Shown here one piece after another: positions 42,760 through 52,385 of a stretch of 62,109 bases of DNA. Numbering within the stretch: the stretch's first letter is position 1; the number at the start of each line of letters is the position of its first letter. Origin of the DNA: a virus. The stretch spans positions 1 through 62,109 of the IMG/VR virus record IMGVR_UViG_3300045107_000421; one strand, written 5' to 3'. Below the pieces are notes generated by a model. The model made no database searches. It saw only the letters and a list, made by a program, of their open reading frames with translations, and was not told where the DNA came from. Made by a program: the position numbers and the translations under genes.

Positions 42760-43935
42760 ATGCCAAAGGAATATGAACATTGTAAAGAGTCTTACTTAAA
42801 AAAAGGAGTTTCAGAAAAAAAAGCAAAAGCAATTTGCTCTGGAATGTATTATAATAGAAACGGAGTAACAGTGAAAGAAGCTCATAAACGGGGGTTAAAA
42901 AGTATGCTATATTTTTCTCGTACAAAAGAAGCACTAAAAACATATCTAACTTTAGAATTCGGAAACGTAAATGATTTTGTTATAGTTAGAGTTCCAAAAC
43001 AAATGAGGGATCACACTACTTTAAAATCTCTTTTCCCAAAGCTTCAAAATACTGAATATAATTATGTGGCAATTAGTAAATCTGCTGTAGATGTATCTAC
43101 AGATGGAAACGTAATACTTTCTATAGAGAAAATAATAAAAGAAACAAAAGAAAACCAAACTTCTGAACAAAATAAAGAAAATGTTGCGCATACAGAAGGT
43201 GCTTATTCAGCAGTTAAGGATGGTAAGCTTACAAATAAAGAATCTTGTGATTACAAGTCTGGCGAACTTCAAGAAGAAATAAAACACACCCCAATAATGA
43301 CACAAAAATCTGTAAATTCTTCTGAAGGTATGAATTCAGTTTTTGAAAAGCTTCGTGAAGGTAAGAAATTGATGAAAGATGAAAAAGCAATGCTTCATGG
43401 TTACCTGGAAGCTAAAATGAGCTTAGGAGCTTTAACAAAAGAAGAAATGGATTCGATAGTTGATATGCTTGATAAAGATGAAGAAATGGACAAAAGTCTT
43501 TTAGAAAAAATAGAAGGTAAGGTTCAAAATGAACCAGTCGAAGAAGGTGCTGTTATCATCGAAATGCAAGATAATGATAAAAATGAAAAAGAAAATATGG
43601 GAATGGAACCTATGGAAACAGAAACCATGACTTCTGAAGAAAATAATCCTGAAGAAGAAAAAGCCTTAACCGCAACTACTTCAACTTCTGAATCTATGGA
43701 ACATGAAGATATGGAAAACCCAATGGCACTAACAAAATCTATGCTTTCTGCTCATAATTCTGTTTCTAAAAATGAGCCTATTTTTGAAATTAGACAAGAA
43801 GCTCAAAAGTTTGCCCGTCAATTTAACCTTAAATACTCTGATAGAGTAGGAAAAAAAGCTGTTGTAAAATCTACATCAGTAGAGCAGAAAAGAAAGTTTG
43901 GTAATAAAGCTAAGTTTTTTGTAGAATTTGAGTAG
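42760..43935 (+). CDS. Acidic Met/Glu-rich virion-associated protein
   Basis: This 391-residue protein starts MPKEYEHCKESYLKKG; the first 45 residues contain KKAKAICSGMYYNRNG, a short pattern seen at the start of various phage internal or head proteins. Residues ~45-110 are a compact domain. Residues ~130-340 are low-complexity and rich in Glu, Met, Lys and Asp (MLDKDEEMDKSLLEKIEG), likely helical or disordered and possibly scaffold-like. The C-terminal ~50 residues are basic (KFARQFNLKYSDRVGKKAVV). Followed by a terminator. An internal head protein or second scaffold is a guess. Confidence 0.55.
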   Translation: MPKEYEHCKESYLKKGVSEKKAKAICSGMYYNRNGVTVKEAHKRGLKSMLYFSRTKEALKTYLTLEFGNVNDFVIVRVPKQMRDHTTLKSLFPKLQNTEYNYVAISKSAVDVSTDGNVILSIEKIIKETKENQTSEQNKENVAHTEGAYSAVKDGKLTNKESCDYKSGELQEEIKHTPIMTQKSVNSSEGMNSVFEKLREGKKLMKDEKAMLHGYLEAKMSLGALTKEEMDSIVDMLDKDEEMDKSLLEKIEGKVQNEPVEEGAVIIEMQDNDKNEKENMGMEPMETETMTSEENNPEEEKALTATTSTSESMEHEDMENPMALTKSMLSAHNSVSKNEPIFEIRQEAQKFARQFNLKYSDRVGKKAVVKSTSVEQKRKFGNKAKFFVEFE

Positions 43936-43950
43936 TTGAAAAAAACAAAA

Positions 43951-43985
43951 AAAGGAGAGAAAATATCTCTCCTTTTTCTTTTTTT
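43951..43985. terminator. Bidirectional terminator between convergent operons
   Basis: Perfect 10-bp stem AAAGGAGAGA (43951-43960) / TCTCTCCTTT (43966-43975) with loop AAATA, followed by TTCTTTTTTT on the plus strand and preceded by an A-rich run (T-rich on the minus strand). It separates the plus-strand virion block from the minus-strand lipoprotein operon. Confidence 0.9.
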
Positions 43986-43989
43986 GTAT

Positions 43990-45324
43990 CTACCAAACCC
44001 AATTTACCTTTCTTCTTTTATCAAACTTTCCGTCTCCATTAGAATCCCAAAGCATCCAAGAAACAGCACCTTCTTTATATATTACATATGTTAAAGTTCC
44101 AAAATAAGCAGGATCTGCGGTTACTGATGGCTTTAAAGGCAAATCAACCTGTATCCTATCAGAAATCAATGTGGCTGATTTAATAACTTTAAATTCTGGT
44201 TTTGGTACAAATATTTCTTGTACATTTACGTCCGTATATATCTTTTTGTAAAATTTCATTACTGTTAAATTATCTTTTCTTTGTTCCGTTGCGTTTTTAT
44301 CGGATTCTATATCGGCGAAGAAATTAGAAGAGGAATAACCATAAGGAACTGTGAATTCTCCATCTTCCCATGTTTGAATTTTTTCACCAGCTCTTACAAT
44401 ATGTGTTTCTATTGGCTTTTTATCTTTATATACATCTATTTGCGCAACTTTTGTATTAAATAAGTTTTTTAAGTTTGCAGCGATCCAATCCATTCCGTCA
44501 ACAACTATAATACTTTCTAATTTACTAGGCAACCCAAACCCATAGCTTCCTGGTTCATCTGTACTTGAAATTACATAACTTTGATTTGTTTCTTTATTGG
44601 TTTTATACACTCTAACAATTGGAGTATTTGGTTCTTCGGCGTATGCTATTTCTATATAATCACTGGGAGTAAAGTAATAATTAAATTTTTGTTCTTCACT
44701 TTCAAAGGACACATCATTAAGTACTTTGTAATTTCTAACTTCAATTTCTTTTTCTCCGTATTCTGTAGCTAAAGAAATTTTGTAAAGTCTAGAAAGCATT
44801 AAGCGGCCTTCTTCTTTTGCTTTTTCTATAGAAGGTTCATCTAATTTTAATTTATCTTTTAGTCCGTCGCACAAAGTAATCAATCTTGTAGAATACCCTT
44901 CTTTTTCTACTGTAGTAGTTTTTCTATCTATAGAAAATATTTTTATTAAATCAGATTGAATTTTATAGGCAGTAAAACATTTAGAAAGTATCGTCAGAGA
45001 AGCATTAAGTCTTTGAACCGCTGGGGAGGCCCCTTTCCATGTTACATAATTAAGAAAACCCTTATCTTTTAATGCAAAACTTAAATCTTCATTTAGTCTC
45101 AATATCGTGTCATAAACATCATAAACAGAAAGTACTTCTCTATTAATAACTCTTCCATCTGCGGTTTCTTTGGTTCCCCATTTTTGTAAAGCATAGTAAA
45201 AAGCTACCATTTTTTGTTCATCTGTCCAATCAGATGGAGCATTAGAGTAAAAAGCTCCGGGCATTGTTACGGCACAACTGGTTAACAAAAACAAACCAAT
45301 GATTATAAAAATATTCTTTAACAT
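43990..45324 (-). CDS. Secreted lipoprotein, unknown function
   Basis: This 444-residue protein has a classic lipoprotein signal: MLKNIFIIIGLFLLTSC with lipobox LLTSC and lipidated Cys17. The mature part is mixed, with helical N-terminal ~180 residues and beta-rich remainder (FNYYFTPSDYIEIAYAEEPN, VAQIDVYKDKKPIETHIVRA). The C-terminus SWMLWDSNGDGKFDKRRKV has an EF-hand-like DSNGDGKFD loop that could bind calcium. It starts 2 nt after the stop of the secreted metalloprotease gene, so the two are co-expressed and probably act together at the cell envelope. I recognise no family. Confidence 0.7.
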   Translation of the reverse strand: MLKNIFIIIGLFLLTSCAVTMPGAFYSNAPSDWTDEQKMVAFYYALQKWGTKETADGRVINREVLSVYDVYDTILRLNEDLSFALKDKGFLNYVTWKGASPAVQRLNASLTILSKCFTAYKIQSDLIKIFSIDRKTTTVEKEGYSTRLITLCDGLKDKLKLDEPSIEKAKEEGRLMLSRLYKISLATEYGEKEIEVRNYKVLNDVSFESEEQKFNYYFTPSDYIEIAYAEEPNTPIVRVYKTNKETNQSYVISSTDEPGSYGFGLPSKLESIIVVDGMDWIAANLKNLFNTKVAQIDVYKDKKPIETHIVRAGEKIQTWEDGEFTVPYGYSSSNFFADIESDKNATEQRKDNLTVMKFYKKIYTDVNVQEIFVPKPEFKVIKSATLISDRIQVDLPLKPSVTADPAYFGTLTYVIYKEGAVSWMLWDSNGDGKFDKRRKVNWVW

Positions 45325-45326
45325 TT

Positions 45327-46799
45327 CTACTTTCTCTCCTTATATGAATCAACTTTTAGTCCGTTGAAAACCTCTTCTTTTATTTTTTTCAAAAAACCAT
45401 CGTACTTTCCATTTAGTATATTATTAAAAACAACTTCTTTGCCGTAGGTTTTATAATCTTCTTGTACAACTTTGTTTAATTCTTGTAATGTTTTTGATTT
45501 ATTAGCTGTAAATGTATATGGTTGAGGACAAAAATCTCTTCTATTTCTAAACGATTGAAAGGAGTTGTCTGAGGGCTTTTTATCTGACTCTATAGAATTA
45601 CCTACGTCCTGTTTAGCTCTTTCCCAAGTGTCTTCAATTAGTTTTTCGTTTGCACTCAACCATTTTTGTGTATTCTCAAAACCACTTAACCCCGCAAGCT
45701 CAAACTGACTTGAAAAGCTCAAAGAAAGAAATGCATTATCCCAACATAAATTCATGTTAGTAGATACAGCAAAAAGAGGGTCTTCATAAAAGTCTGTAAA
45801 GAACTTTCTGACCCAATCAGTTAAATATTCTTTCATTTTTTCCCACTGCTCCTGGTATTCTTTAATTCTTGCTTCATTAGTCCATCTAATACCAGCTGGC
45901 TCTGCTTTAAAATCAAATACTGTTCCAGAATTCATATAATCAAACCCAAAAAACGCATGAATTAAATCATTTAAAGGAAGCAAATAAGGGTGTAAAAGTT
46001 CCCAATAATAATCACTGTTCCAAACTCCAGAAGCTAGTTCAGCCATAATTTCGAAATCTACGTAACTTCCTAAAGGCAACCATTGCAGAGAATTTTGATT
46101 ATGCGACAACTCATGTTGTACTACTGTGGGTTTTCCATATAGGCAATCATAAAACATAGCCTCTGGGTTTAAGAAAACCCTAGAAACTCCTCCTCTATAA
46201 AAAGATAGATATACCATACCCCAAGGTTCCATTGGAGTAATATAAATTTCATTTGGTACAAAATCAGACTTGTCAAGAATATATGGCAAAAACATTAAAT
46301 CTCTTAAAGTTACTGTACCTAATTGTGAATCATTTATTTCTTTGTTGTATTTTTCAAAATCTTTAATTGGAACGAAATTAGAATAAACCTTATAAAGGTT
46401 ATCAACTCCATCTTTTAAATACTGAACTATAAAATCCGAAAAATCTTCTAAATCTTTTTCTGAAACCTCTTTTACTCCTCGTGCAGTTTTATAATAAATT
46501 TTGTTATTTATTTTTTGATAGTCTCTAAAATATATTTTAAATTGCTTTCCATATAAAATCCTGCTATTCCACATTCCTTCGCCAACATCATTAGGCCAAG
46601 TACTAAAAGTTTCGTTCCAAATTTGCCTAGTTTGTGATAAATAAAATTTTTCTAATTTTCTTAATTCAATTAAATCTTTAGTAGGGGCGCACTTCTCTAA
46701 TCCCAATTCTTTTATGTAATGTGGAGGATCAAAATTTGCAAAATTCTGCGCAAACGATACTCCAACCAACACCAAAAAGCTTATTAGTGTTCTTACCAT
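45327..46799 (-). CDS. Secreted zinc metalloprotease-like protein
   Basis: The frame opens at 46817, but ATG at 46799 gives a clean signal peptide (VRTLISFLVLVGVSFAQ, cleavage after about residue 18). In the 490-residue product, VVQHELSHNQ holds the zincin motif H229-E230-L-S-H233. A downstream FEIMAELASG supplies E250 or E254 as a possible third zinc ligand, the arrangement of gluzincins. The rest is mostly helical with conserved aromatic residues. A secreted protease is unusual in a phage; it could act on host envelope or released proteins. Immediately followed by the lipoprotein gene (2-nt gap). Confidence 0.7.
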   Translation of the reverse strand: MVRTLISFLVLVGVSFAQNFANFDPPHYIKELGLEKCAPTKDLIELRKLEKFYLSQTRQIWNETFSTWPNDVGEGMWNSRILYGKQFKIYFRDYQKINNKIYYKTARGVKEVSEKDLEDFSDFIVQYLKDGVDNLYKVYSNFVPIKDFEKYNKEINDSQLGTVTLRDLMFLPYILDKSDFVPNEIYITPMEPWGMVYLSFYRGGVSRVFLNPEAMFYDCLYGKPTVVQHELSHNQNSLQWLPLGSYVDFEIMAELASGVWNSDYYWELLHPYLLPLNDLIHAFFGFDYMNSGTVFDFKAEPAGIRWTNEARIKEYQEQWEKMKEYLTDWVRKFFTDFYEDPLFAVSTNMNLCWDNAFLSLSFSSQFELAGLSGFENTQKWLSANEKLIEDTWERAKQDVGNSIESDKKPSDNSFQSFRNRRDFCPQPYTFTANKSKTLQELNKVVQEDYKTYGKEVVFNNILNGKYDGFLKKIKEEVFNGLKVDSYKERK

Positions 46800-46843
46800 A
46801 TAAAATAGATAGCACATTTAAGTATAATAAATCGTAGGGTTTA

Positions 46844-48217
46844 TCACTTTTTTAGCTTTGTTTCTAGTTCTTTTTGAAGGTTTATATTTAACATCTTTTC
46901 AATCTTCTCATCATACATAAATATAGCCATAGGAAGTTTTTTATTAGACGTTTGTCTTAAAATTCTTCCTATAAGCTGTATACTAGAAACCTTACCGTAA
47001 ACAAACAATGTTGATATGATAGTATCTAAAGCTTTATAATCAAATCCTTTGGAAACAGTACCATAGGTCGCAAATATAAGTTTGGTAGTATTATCTATAC
47101 TAGATTTTTGTTTTGACGTTAATACTTTTGCAAAAGAAAAAACTTTAGATAAAAAATTAACTGTCTCTATTCTAGACACCACTACTAATATTGTTCTGTT
47201 TTGATCTAAATTTAATTTAATTTGAGAAATTAAATCTCTTCTAAAATCTTCATTTTTTTCAAGTACTGTTTGATAGTTAGAAACTAGAGCATACTGCTGT
47301 ATTCCAGGCCAAGTCCTAAATTTTAAGTTATAATTTTTCTTTATGGTTTTAACTTGTAGAAGATTTTTTAAAGCATTTCTATAACCAAATCTCTCTGCGT
47401 CTATAATCACTGGACCAACAGTAAATTTGTGCATAGGAAAATTATTTATTTCTGGAGTTGCGGTAAGTCCAAATAAATAATAAAAATTAGGAAACAGTGA
47501 TACACTTTTTGCAAAAGCCTTAGCAGCGGAAGTTGTATGTGCCTCGTCATAAATTATTGCATTATAAATTGATTTATCAAATAAATTAAGATATTTTTGA
47601 TAATCTTTTTTTATTAATGAAATAAGAAATTGTACAGTTGTTACTAAAAAATCAGAGGTATTTTTTTCTAGTTGATCTATATTTTTTGAATTTAATTTTT
47701 CTATATTTACTTTTTCAAATATTTCTTTAGCTCTATCAATCCATTGTTCAACTAGAACATCTCTATCAACAACAATAATTGCAGGAACTTTAAGTCTATT
47801 TAAAAGAAAATAGGCGAAAATAGTTTTTCCTGACCCTGTAGGTGCTTTAACAATTCCATTTCTTTCGTTTTTAGACACTATATAATCTATAGCTTTATTC
47901 TGCCATTCCGTAGGAGTAAAAAGTTCTTTTAATGGATTATTAAAATATAGTGTAGATTTAGGAGATATTTCTTTTTTGTCTGTAATTAAATTTGTCAAAC
48001 CAGACATTTCTGCAATTCTTGTAGGTAATATTATGCTTCCAGAATTTTCTTCTTCTTCGCTGTGAAGAATTACAGATTCTGGAAAAAAATTGTTTTCAAG
48101 CAAAGGAAAATATAACTTTTCTTTATCAAAATTAGAATAATTTATTCTAAAGCAATTTATATATTTTTTAGCACTTATTTGTGACTTATGGTTTGTAGAT
48201 TGACTTTCAGGCAGCAC
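46844..48217 (-). CDS. SF2 DNA helicase, UvsW-like
   Basis: This 457-residue helicase has the motifs in order: Walker A APTGSGKT (125-132), Walker B DEAH (224-227), motif III LTATPE (near 256), and in the second RecA-like domain FATYGTVSKGFDYKALD (near 388) and QLIGRILRQ (near 418-426). This resembles the UvsW/SSL2-type helicases that remodel recombination and replication forks in T4-like phages. It fits with the RecA, Rad52-like and RuvC-like genes elsewhere in the window. The GTG start at 48217 sits at the expected transcription start of a canonical promoter, so the message is leaderless. Confidence 0.85.
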   Translation of the reverse strand: MLPESQSTNHKSQISAKKYINCFRINYSNFDKEKLYFPLLENNFFPESVILHSEEEENSGSIILPTRIAEMSGLTNLITDKKEISPKSTLYFNNPLKELFTPTEWQNKAIDYIVSKNERNGIVKAPTGSGKTIFAYFLLNRLKVPAIIVVDRDVLVEQWIDRAKEIFEKVNIEKLNSKNIDQLEKNTSDFLVTTVQFLISLIKKDYQKYLNLFDKSIYNAIIYDEAHTTSAAKAFAKSVSLFPNFYYLFGLTATPEINNFPMHKFTVGPVIIDAERFGYRNALKNLLQVKTIKKNYNLKFRTWPGIQQYALVSNYQTVLEKNEDFRRDLISQIKLNLDQNRTILVVVSRIETVNFLSKVFSFAKVLTSKQKSSIDNTTKLIFATYGTVSKGFDYKALDTIISTLFVYGKVSSIQLIGRILRQTSNKKLPMAIFMYDEKIEKMLNINLQKELETKLKK

Positions 48218-48224
48218 AAAAAAT

Positions 48225-48253
48225 ATTTTAACGCAAACCCCTCACGATGTCAA
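48225..48253 (-). promoter_or_regulatory. Canonical sigma70 promoter of helicase gene
   Basis: Minus strand TTGACA (plus TGTCAA, 48248-48253), exactly 17 bp, TAAAAT (plus ATTTTA, 48225-48230), then 7 nt to the GTG start. This differs from the TTTTCTGCAAAC family and may be read by unmodified host polymerase, so early expression is plausible. Confidence 0.75.
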
Positions 48254-48346
48254 TAAACTTTTGAACATGGAGTCCTTCAAAATTAAAATATACCTACAAA
48301 AAATTTTTAAAAAATTTATATTAAAATATAAATAGGAGAAATAATT

Positions 48347-48631
48347 ATGCTAAACTATATACCAACACTAATCGCTTTAATTTCATATGTAACAAAGTAT
48401 CTACCAACCGTAATAAATGTAGTGAAAACAGTAGAAGAGATTGCTAAAAATAAAACTATGACTTCTTTGGAAAAGAAGCAAAAAGCTTTAGATCTTTTAG
48501 ATGAGGTATTAAATTTTACAAATTTACCTGAAGAAAAACAAAAGGATATAATTAATTTTATATCAGGTTTAATTGATATGGTAGTTTCTGTTCTAAATAT
48601 GAAAAACTTTTTTAACAAGGCACAACATTAG
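48347..48631 (+). CDS. Small membrane-associated protein, holin-like candidate
   Basis: This 94-residue protein has a good AGGAG ribosome binding site. The first ~27 residues are hydrophobic (LNYIPTLIALISYVTKYLPTVINVV); then comes a charged helix (MTSLEKKQKALDLLDEVLN) and a second amphipathic/hydrophobic stretch (IINFISGLIDMVVSVLNM). It is the only plus-strand gene between 44 and 61 kb, isolated between divergent and convergent operons. Size and two hydrophobic segments allow a holin, but no family match is certain, and an amphipathic scaffolding role is equally possible. Confidence 0.5.
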   Translation: MLNYIPTLIALISYVTKYLPTVINVVKTVEEIAKNKTMTSLEKKQKALDLLDEVLNFTNLPEEKQKDIINFISGLIDMVVSVLNMKNFFNKAQH

Positions 48632-50387
48632 AACCAGAAAAACAAGCTAATTGTTTTCCATTAACAGTAGCTGCTCCGCTAGCAGAAAATCCAGAACCCA
48701 TTGTTACTAAACTGTTAAAAGTAGCGGGACCGTTGAAAGTAGATATTCCTTGAACAGTTAAAGTATCATTTAAATTTGTATTACTATTAACTATTAAATT
48801 TTTATCAATATACACCATCCCGTCAATGTGTATATCTATATCTCTATCATTGTTGGTAAGCATAAATTGTTTATCTTTAAAATACATTGTATTTGGTTGA
48901 CCAGACAAAGAATTCATAAAAATAAGTTCATTTGTATTGGCATCTAAAGTAAGTTCAATTTTACGGGTAGATTCTAATCTTAATTTAAAAATTGAGTTAG
49001 AACCAACAGATAGCGAAGCATACCCTATATTTCCATTTTGTTTTGCTCCGTATGCTATAGTTTGTGAAGAGTTTAAGGAGAAATAATCAAAATTTGTTCT
49101 ATTTAAGGAAGAATCTTTATTTCCTTTAAGTAAAAGAAGGAAGGAGTAATCACTTAGACTTCCCCCACTGGTTTGCAATGAGTAAAAATTGTTTTTCTCT
49201 GCATTTAATAAAAGTATATGTTGATATTGATCTTTATAAAACTGTTCAAAAATCAATGAAGGATTTGTACCTATAAAAGATCGCTTATAAGATGAGTTGC
49301 TTTCTAATAATATAGACGATCCATCTAGGTTTCTAATTCTTACTTGTCCGAGATCTTTTTGTTTTAGTGCGGAAAACTGCTGGTCATAAGCGCTTTTTAG
49401 TGTTACAAAGGTATCTTCTTTTGATATTTTATATAATCCAAATTTATTTCTTCCTATTTTTACTTCATAAAACTCTTGTGCATAAAAAATATCAAAAATA
49501 TCTTCTTTTAACTTTAGTGATTCGTAAGGTGTATCTTTATTTATAATTTCGTCATAAGCAGTAAATAAAAATTTATCATCACCTATTTTTTGCCTAAAAT
49601 CTAATAATGGATATTTATCGGTTTTGTATTCATCTATAGCAGTTAAATCAAATTTATTTTCTTCTTCTAGTAAAAGTTTTTTTTCATTAGTCGCCGACTT
49701 AGAATGTAAAGAATCAAAAACTGGATCTGGCCTAAAAGGAAATAAATTATCTTTATTAAGGTTTATTAAAAAATCTTTTTCTTTTGGATTATGAGAAAAA
49801 TAAAAAATTTTCTTTCTGGATTCTAAGTCTTCGTTTTTATCATCTACTATATCGGCAAATTTATTATCATAATCAAAAACGTCATAAAATCTTTTATATA
49901 AAACTAAAGAAGGAAATTCAACAAAAAATTTATATTTAAAATTAGGTTCTTTTGCTCTATATGAATCTATTGCAGATAAATAAACAACAGAATTATTATA
50001 AACTTCTCCAACCGAATATCTATATGTAAGTTGAGGTAGTATCGGTCTTGCTAAAGAAAGTTCTTCATGAGAAATTGCTTCCTCTTTATTTCCCGCATTT
50101 ATTTTCGTTAGTTGTTTTGTATAAAGGTGAGATATATAAACAGAAAATCCATTTCCTAAATGTTTTACTAAAATATAGTCTCCAACATTTAAAACAAAAT
50201 TTTTACTAGGAACATAAATAGTAATAGTTTCTTGCCTAGGCGTGTCTACTCTATGTCCTGTAGCATAAAAATCTGATTTTCCAGGGTCTGCATCTAAAGG
50301 ATCATTTATATAAGTAACCCTTACTGGAAAATACTCTGCTTCGTTATCATACAAAGAAAGCGTTTCTTTTATAAAATCAAATAGCAT
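48612..50387 (-). CDS. Baseplate/spike protein with repetitive C-terminal tip
   Basis: This 591-residue protein begins with a domain ~1-110 that looks like an OB-type beta barrel (ITIYVPSKNFVLNVGDYILVKHLGNG), as in spike and hub proteins. Residues ~350-480 carry beta repeats. The end (DKNLIVNSNTNLNDTLTVQG, then GVSTFNGPATFNS-like repeats) resembles the beta-helical shaft of the 25241-26020 fibre. The last residues hold two Cys (LACFSGSNVVPC). Position just after a large baseplate gene and next to the portal suggests a baseplate spike or hub. It overlaps the convergent small membrane gene by 20 nt. Confidence 0.6.
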   Translation of the reverse strand: MLFDFIKETLSLYDNEAEYFPVRVTYINDPLDADPGKSDFYATGHRVDTPRQETITIYVPSKNFVLNVGDYILVKHLGNGFSVYISHLYTKQLTKINAGNKEEAISHEELSLARPILPQLTYRYSVGEVYNNSVVYLSAIDSYRAKEPNFKYKFFVEFPSLVLYKRFYDVFDYDNKFADIVDDKNEDLESRKKIFYFSHNPKEKDFLINLNKDNLFPFRPDPVFDSLHSKSATNEKKLLLEEENKFDLTAIDEYKTDKYPLLDFRQKIGDDKFLFTAYDEIINKDTPYESLKLKEDIFDIFYAQEFYEVKIGRNKFGLYKISKEDTFVTLKSAYDQQFSALKQKDLGQVRIRNLDGSSILLESNSSYKRSFIGTNPSLIFEQFYKDQYQHILLLNAEKNNFYSLQTSGGSLSDYSFLLLLKGNKDSSLNRTNFDYFSLNSSQTIAYGAKQNGNIGYASLSVGSNSIFKLRLESTRKIELTLDANTNELIFMNSLSGQPNTMYFKDKQFMLTNNDRDIDIHIDGMVYIDKNLIVNSNTNLNDTLTVQGISTFNGPATFNSLVTMGSGFSASGAATVNGKQLACFSGSNVVPC

Positions 50388-50393
50388 ATATAT

Positions 50394-52385
50394 CTATTTT
50401 ACAATATTTAGCGCCGGAATCACGGGCATATAAGAAATATTTACATGTTCAACTTTCATAGGATCATTAAAATCAGTATAACTAGTTTTTACTTCATACT
50501 CTTTTTCTGTGTAAAAATCTTGAATTTTATTATAATTTATTATTGATATTTTATCATTTGATAGTAGTATTGTATATAATTTTGGTAGGTATAAATTATA
50601 AGTTTTATCTTTTTGAAATCTATTTATGTTTGAAGTTATAAATTTTGAATAATCAAGAAAGTTTAAAAATGGGTATGAAGAAAAAGTATCAAAATTATCT
50701 GAATATGATATTCCTATCATTATTGGTAAAACATTCCTGTTTTTTCTTTCTACTAAAGTTATTGAGTGAGTCCAATAAAAATCTTTTAAATTTTCTTGGT
50801 GCAAAATAAAATAATTTGTTTTTTCTAAAAAGTTTTCAGTGTTTGTATACATAAAAAAACTATTTTCAAACAATATTTTAATAAGATCAGAAAAGATCAT
50901 CCTATAATAAGAAACGTCTGTATATAAAGAATTTTTTTGTGTATATATTCTTAAAAATAATGAATACAATTTATTTATATCAAAGTTATCAAATTTATTA
51001 ACAAATAAAAGATCTTTTATTAGTTGTTTTTGTCGTTTTTTGTCACCATATGAGTTATGAAACTTTATTGAAAAATCAGAAAAATTTGAAAAAATTTTAA
51101 AAAAAGAGTCTTCTTTTATAAAATCTTTATAAGTATCAGCAAAAATAACTTCTTCTTTGGATTCATTAGTATCTAAAATTAAATTAAATTTATTTATTTT
51201 TTCTTTCTGCCGCAGCAAATATAACTCATAATTTATTTCTAGTCCAGAAAGAACTCTAATTGGATAATAATAAATACCAAGATCATTTTTTACTCCAAAT
51301 TCTTTAGACGAACTATATTCAGCAAACAATTTCCTATTTACAGCATTGTGGGATAGATAAGTTATTTTTTCAAAGATATTATTTTTATATAAATCTACCA
51401 ATACGCTTGATTCATATATTGGGTAAAAGGAAGAAAAATCTTTATTTGATAAAAAAGAATCTTTCATTAATATATTTTCTTGATCTACTAAAATTTTTTT
51501 ATCATCCTCTTTTTCAATAAATACAGTTAGTATTTCAAAATTTTCGTCTACTGGAACTCTTAAAAAATAAAAAATCTCTAAATATTCATTTATTTTTTTC
51601 TCATCACCAAACTCTTCTATAGAAAATTTTAAAAATGTTGGAAAACTTTTATATCCTAAATTAACTAAATTAAGTGCATCACTTTTAGACCAATTAGATG
51701 TATCTAAAAAAATTTTCACCAAATCTTTTTCATTCGATAAATCAACTTGGTATATTTTTGAAATTTTTGTTAAGGACTCAAATTTTAAATCTTGTTTTGT
51801 ATACAATAAAGCCAGCGTTTTATAAAAATATGGGCTTTCTAGCAAAATTTTCAAATTTTTCTTTTCTCTTCTATTTGTAAAAATAAAAAACAATGAATTT
51901 TCTAATAGATATTGAATTTTTGCCGCTTCAGAAGACAATATATCTGATACGTATTGTTTTGTAACAAATAAATTTATATCATTCTTCTTTGAGTTATAAG
52001 ATAAATTCATTAATTCTATTAAATTTTCCAGCAAACCAAATGATTTTAAAGAAAAAATCAACCTGGAAAATTGTTCGCTTAAGTAAAAATATTCTGTATC
52101 CCTTTCTTTATTTTCTATTAATAAACTATTTGTTAGCTCTATTAGTTTACTTTTATATAAATTTAATTGTTTTATAAGGTAAAATTTGTCTAAATCTTTT
52201 TCATTTTTTACATGGTTTACAAAATTGATAAAAATATTAGAGTTATCAGATTTTTCCCCAAAAAAATTTATTAAGTTTTTAGATATTTTGTATATTTCAT
52301 CAACTAAAAACTCCAGCCAAGTTTCACTTGACGTGAAAATGTCTTTTATATTTGGGTATGTTTTATCTAATTTAGATTGTAACAT
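50394..52385 (-). CDS. Large baseplate/tail-like protein, unknown
   Basis: This 663-residue protein overlaps the portal gene by 14 nt and precedes the spike gene by 6 nt, so the three are one operon. The N-terminal ~300 residues are helical and Lys/Leu/Glu-rich (MLQSKLDKTYPNIKDIFT; IYQVDLSNEKDLVKIFLDTS). The C-terminal part is more mixed, with Phe- and Tyr-rich strands. No motif is recognised. Coupling to portal and spike suggests an assembly or baseplate component. Confidence 0.55.
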   Translation of the reverse strand: MLQSKLDKTYPNIKDIFTSSETWLEFLVDEIYKISKNLINFFGEKSDNSNIFINFVNHVKNEKDLDKFYLIKQLNLYKSKLIELTNSLLIENKERDTEYFYLSEQFSRLIFSLKSFGLLENLIELMNLSYNSKKNDINLFVTKQYVSDILSSEAAKIQYLLENSLFFIFTNRREKKNLKILLESPYFYKTLALLYTKQDLKFESLTKISKIYQVDLSNEKDLVKIFLDTSNWSKSDALNLVNLGYKSFPTFLKFSIEEFGDEKKINEYLEIFYFLRVPVDENFEILTVFIEKEDDKKILVDQENILMKDSFLSNKDFSSFYPIYESSVLVDLYKNNIFEKITYLSHNAVNRKLFAEYSSSKEFGVKNDLGIYYYPIRVLSGLEINYELYLLRQKEKINKFNLILDTNESKEEVIFADTYKDFIKEDSFFKIFSNFSDFSIKFHNSYGDKKRQKQLIKDLLFVNKFDNFDINKLYSLFLRIYTQKNSLYTDVSYYRMIFSDLIKILFENSFFMYTNTENFLEKTNYFILHQENLKDFYWTHSITLVERKNRNVLPIMIGISYSDNFDTFSSYPFLNFLDYSKFITSNINRFQKDKTYNLYLPKLYTILLSNDKISIINYNKIQDFYTEKEYEVKTSYTDFNDPMKVEHVNISYMPVIPALNIVK

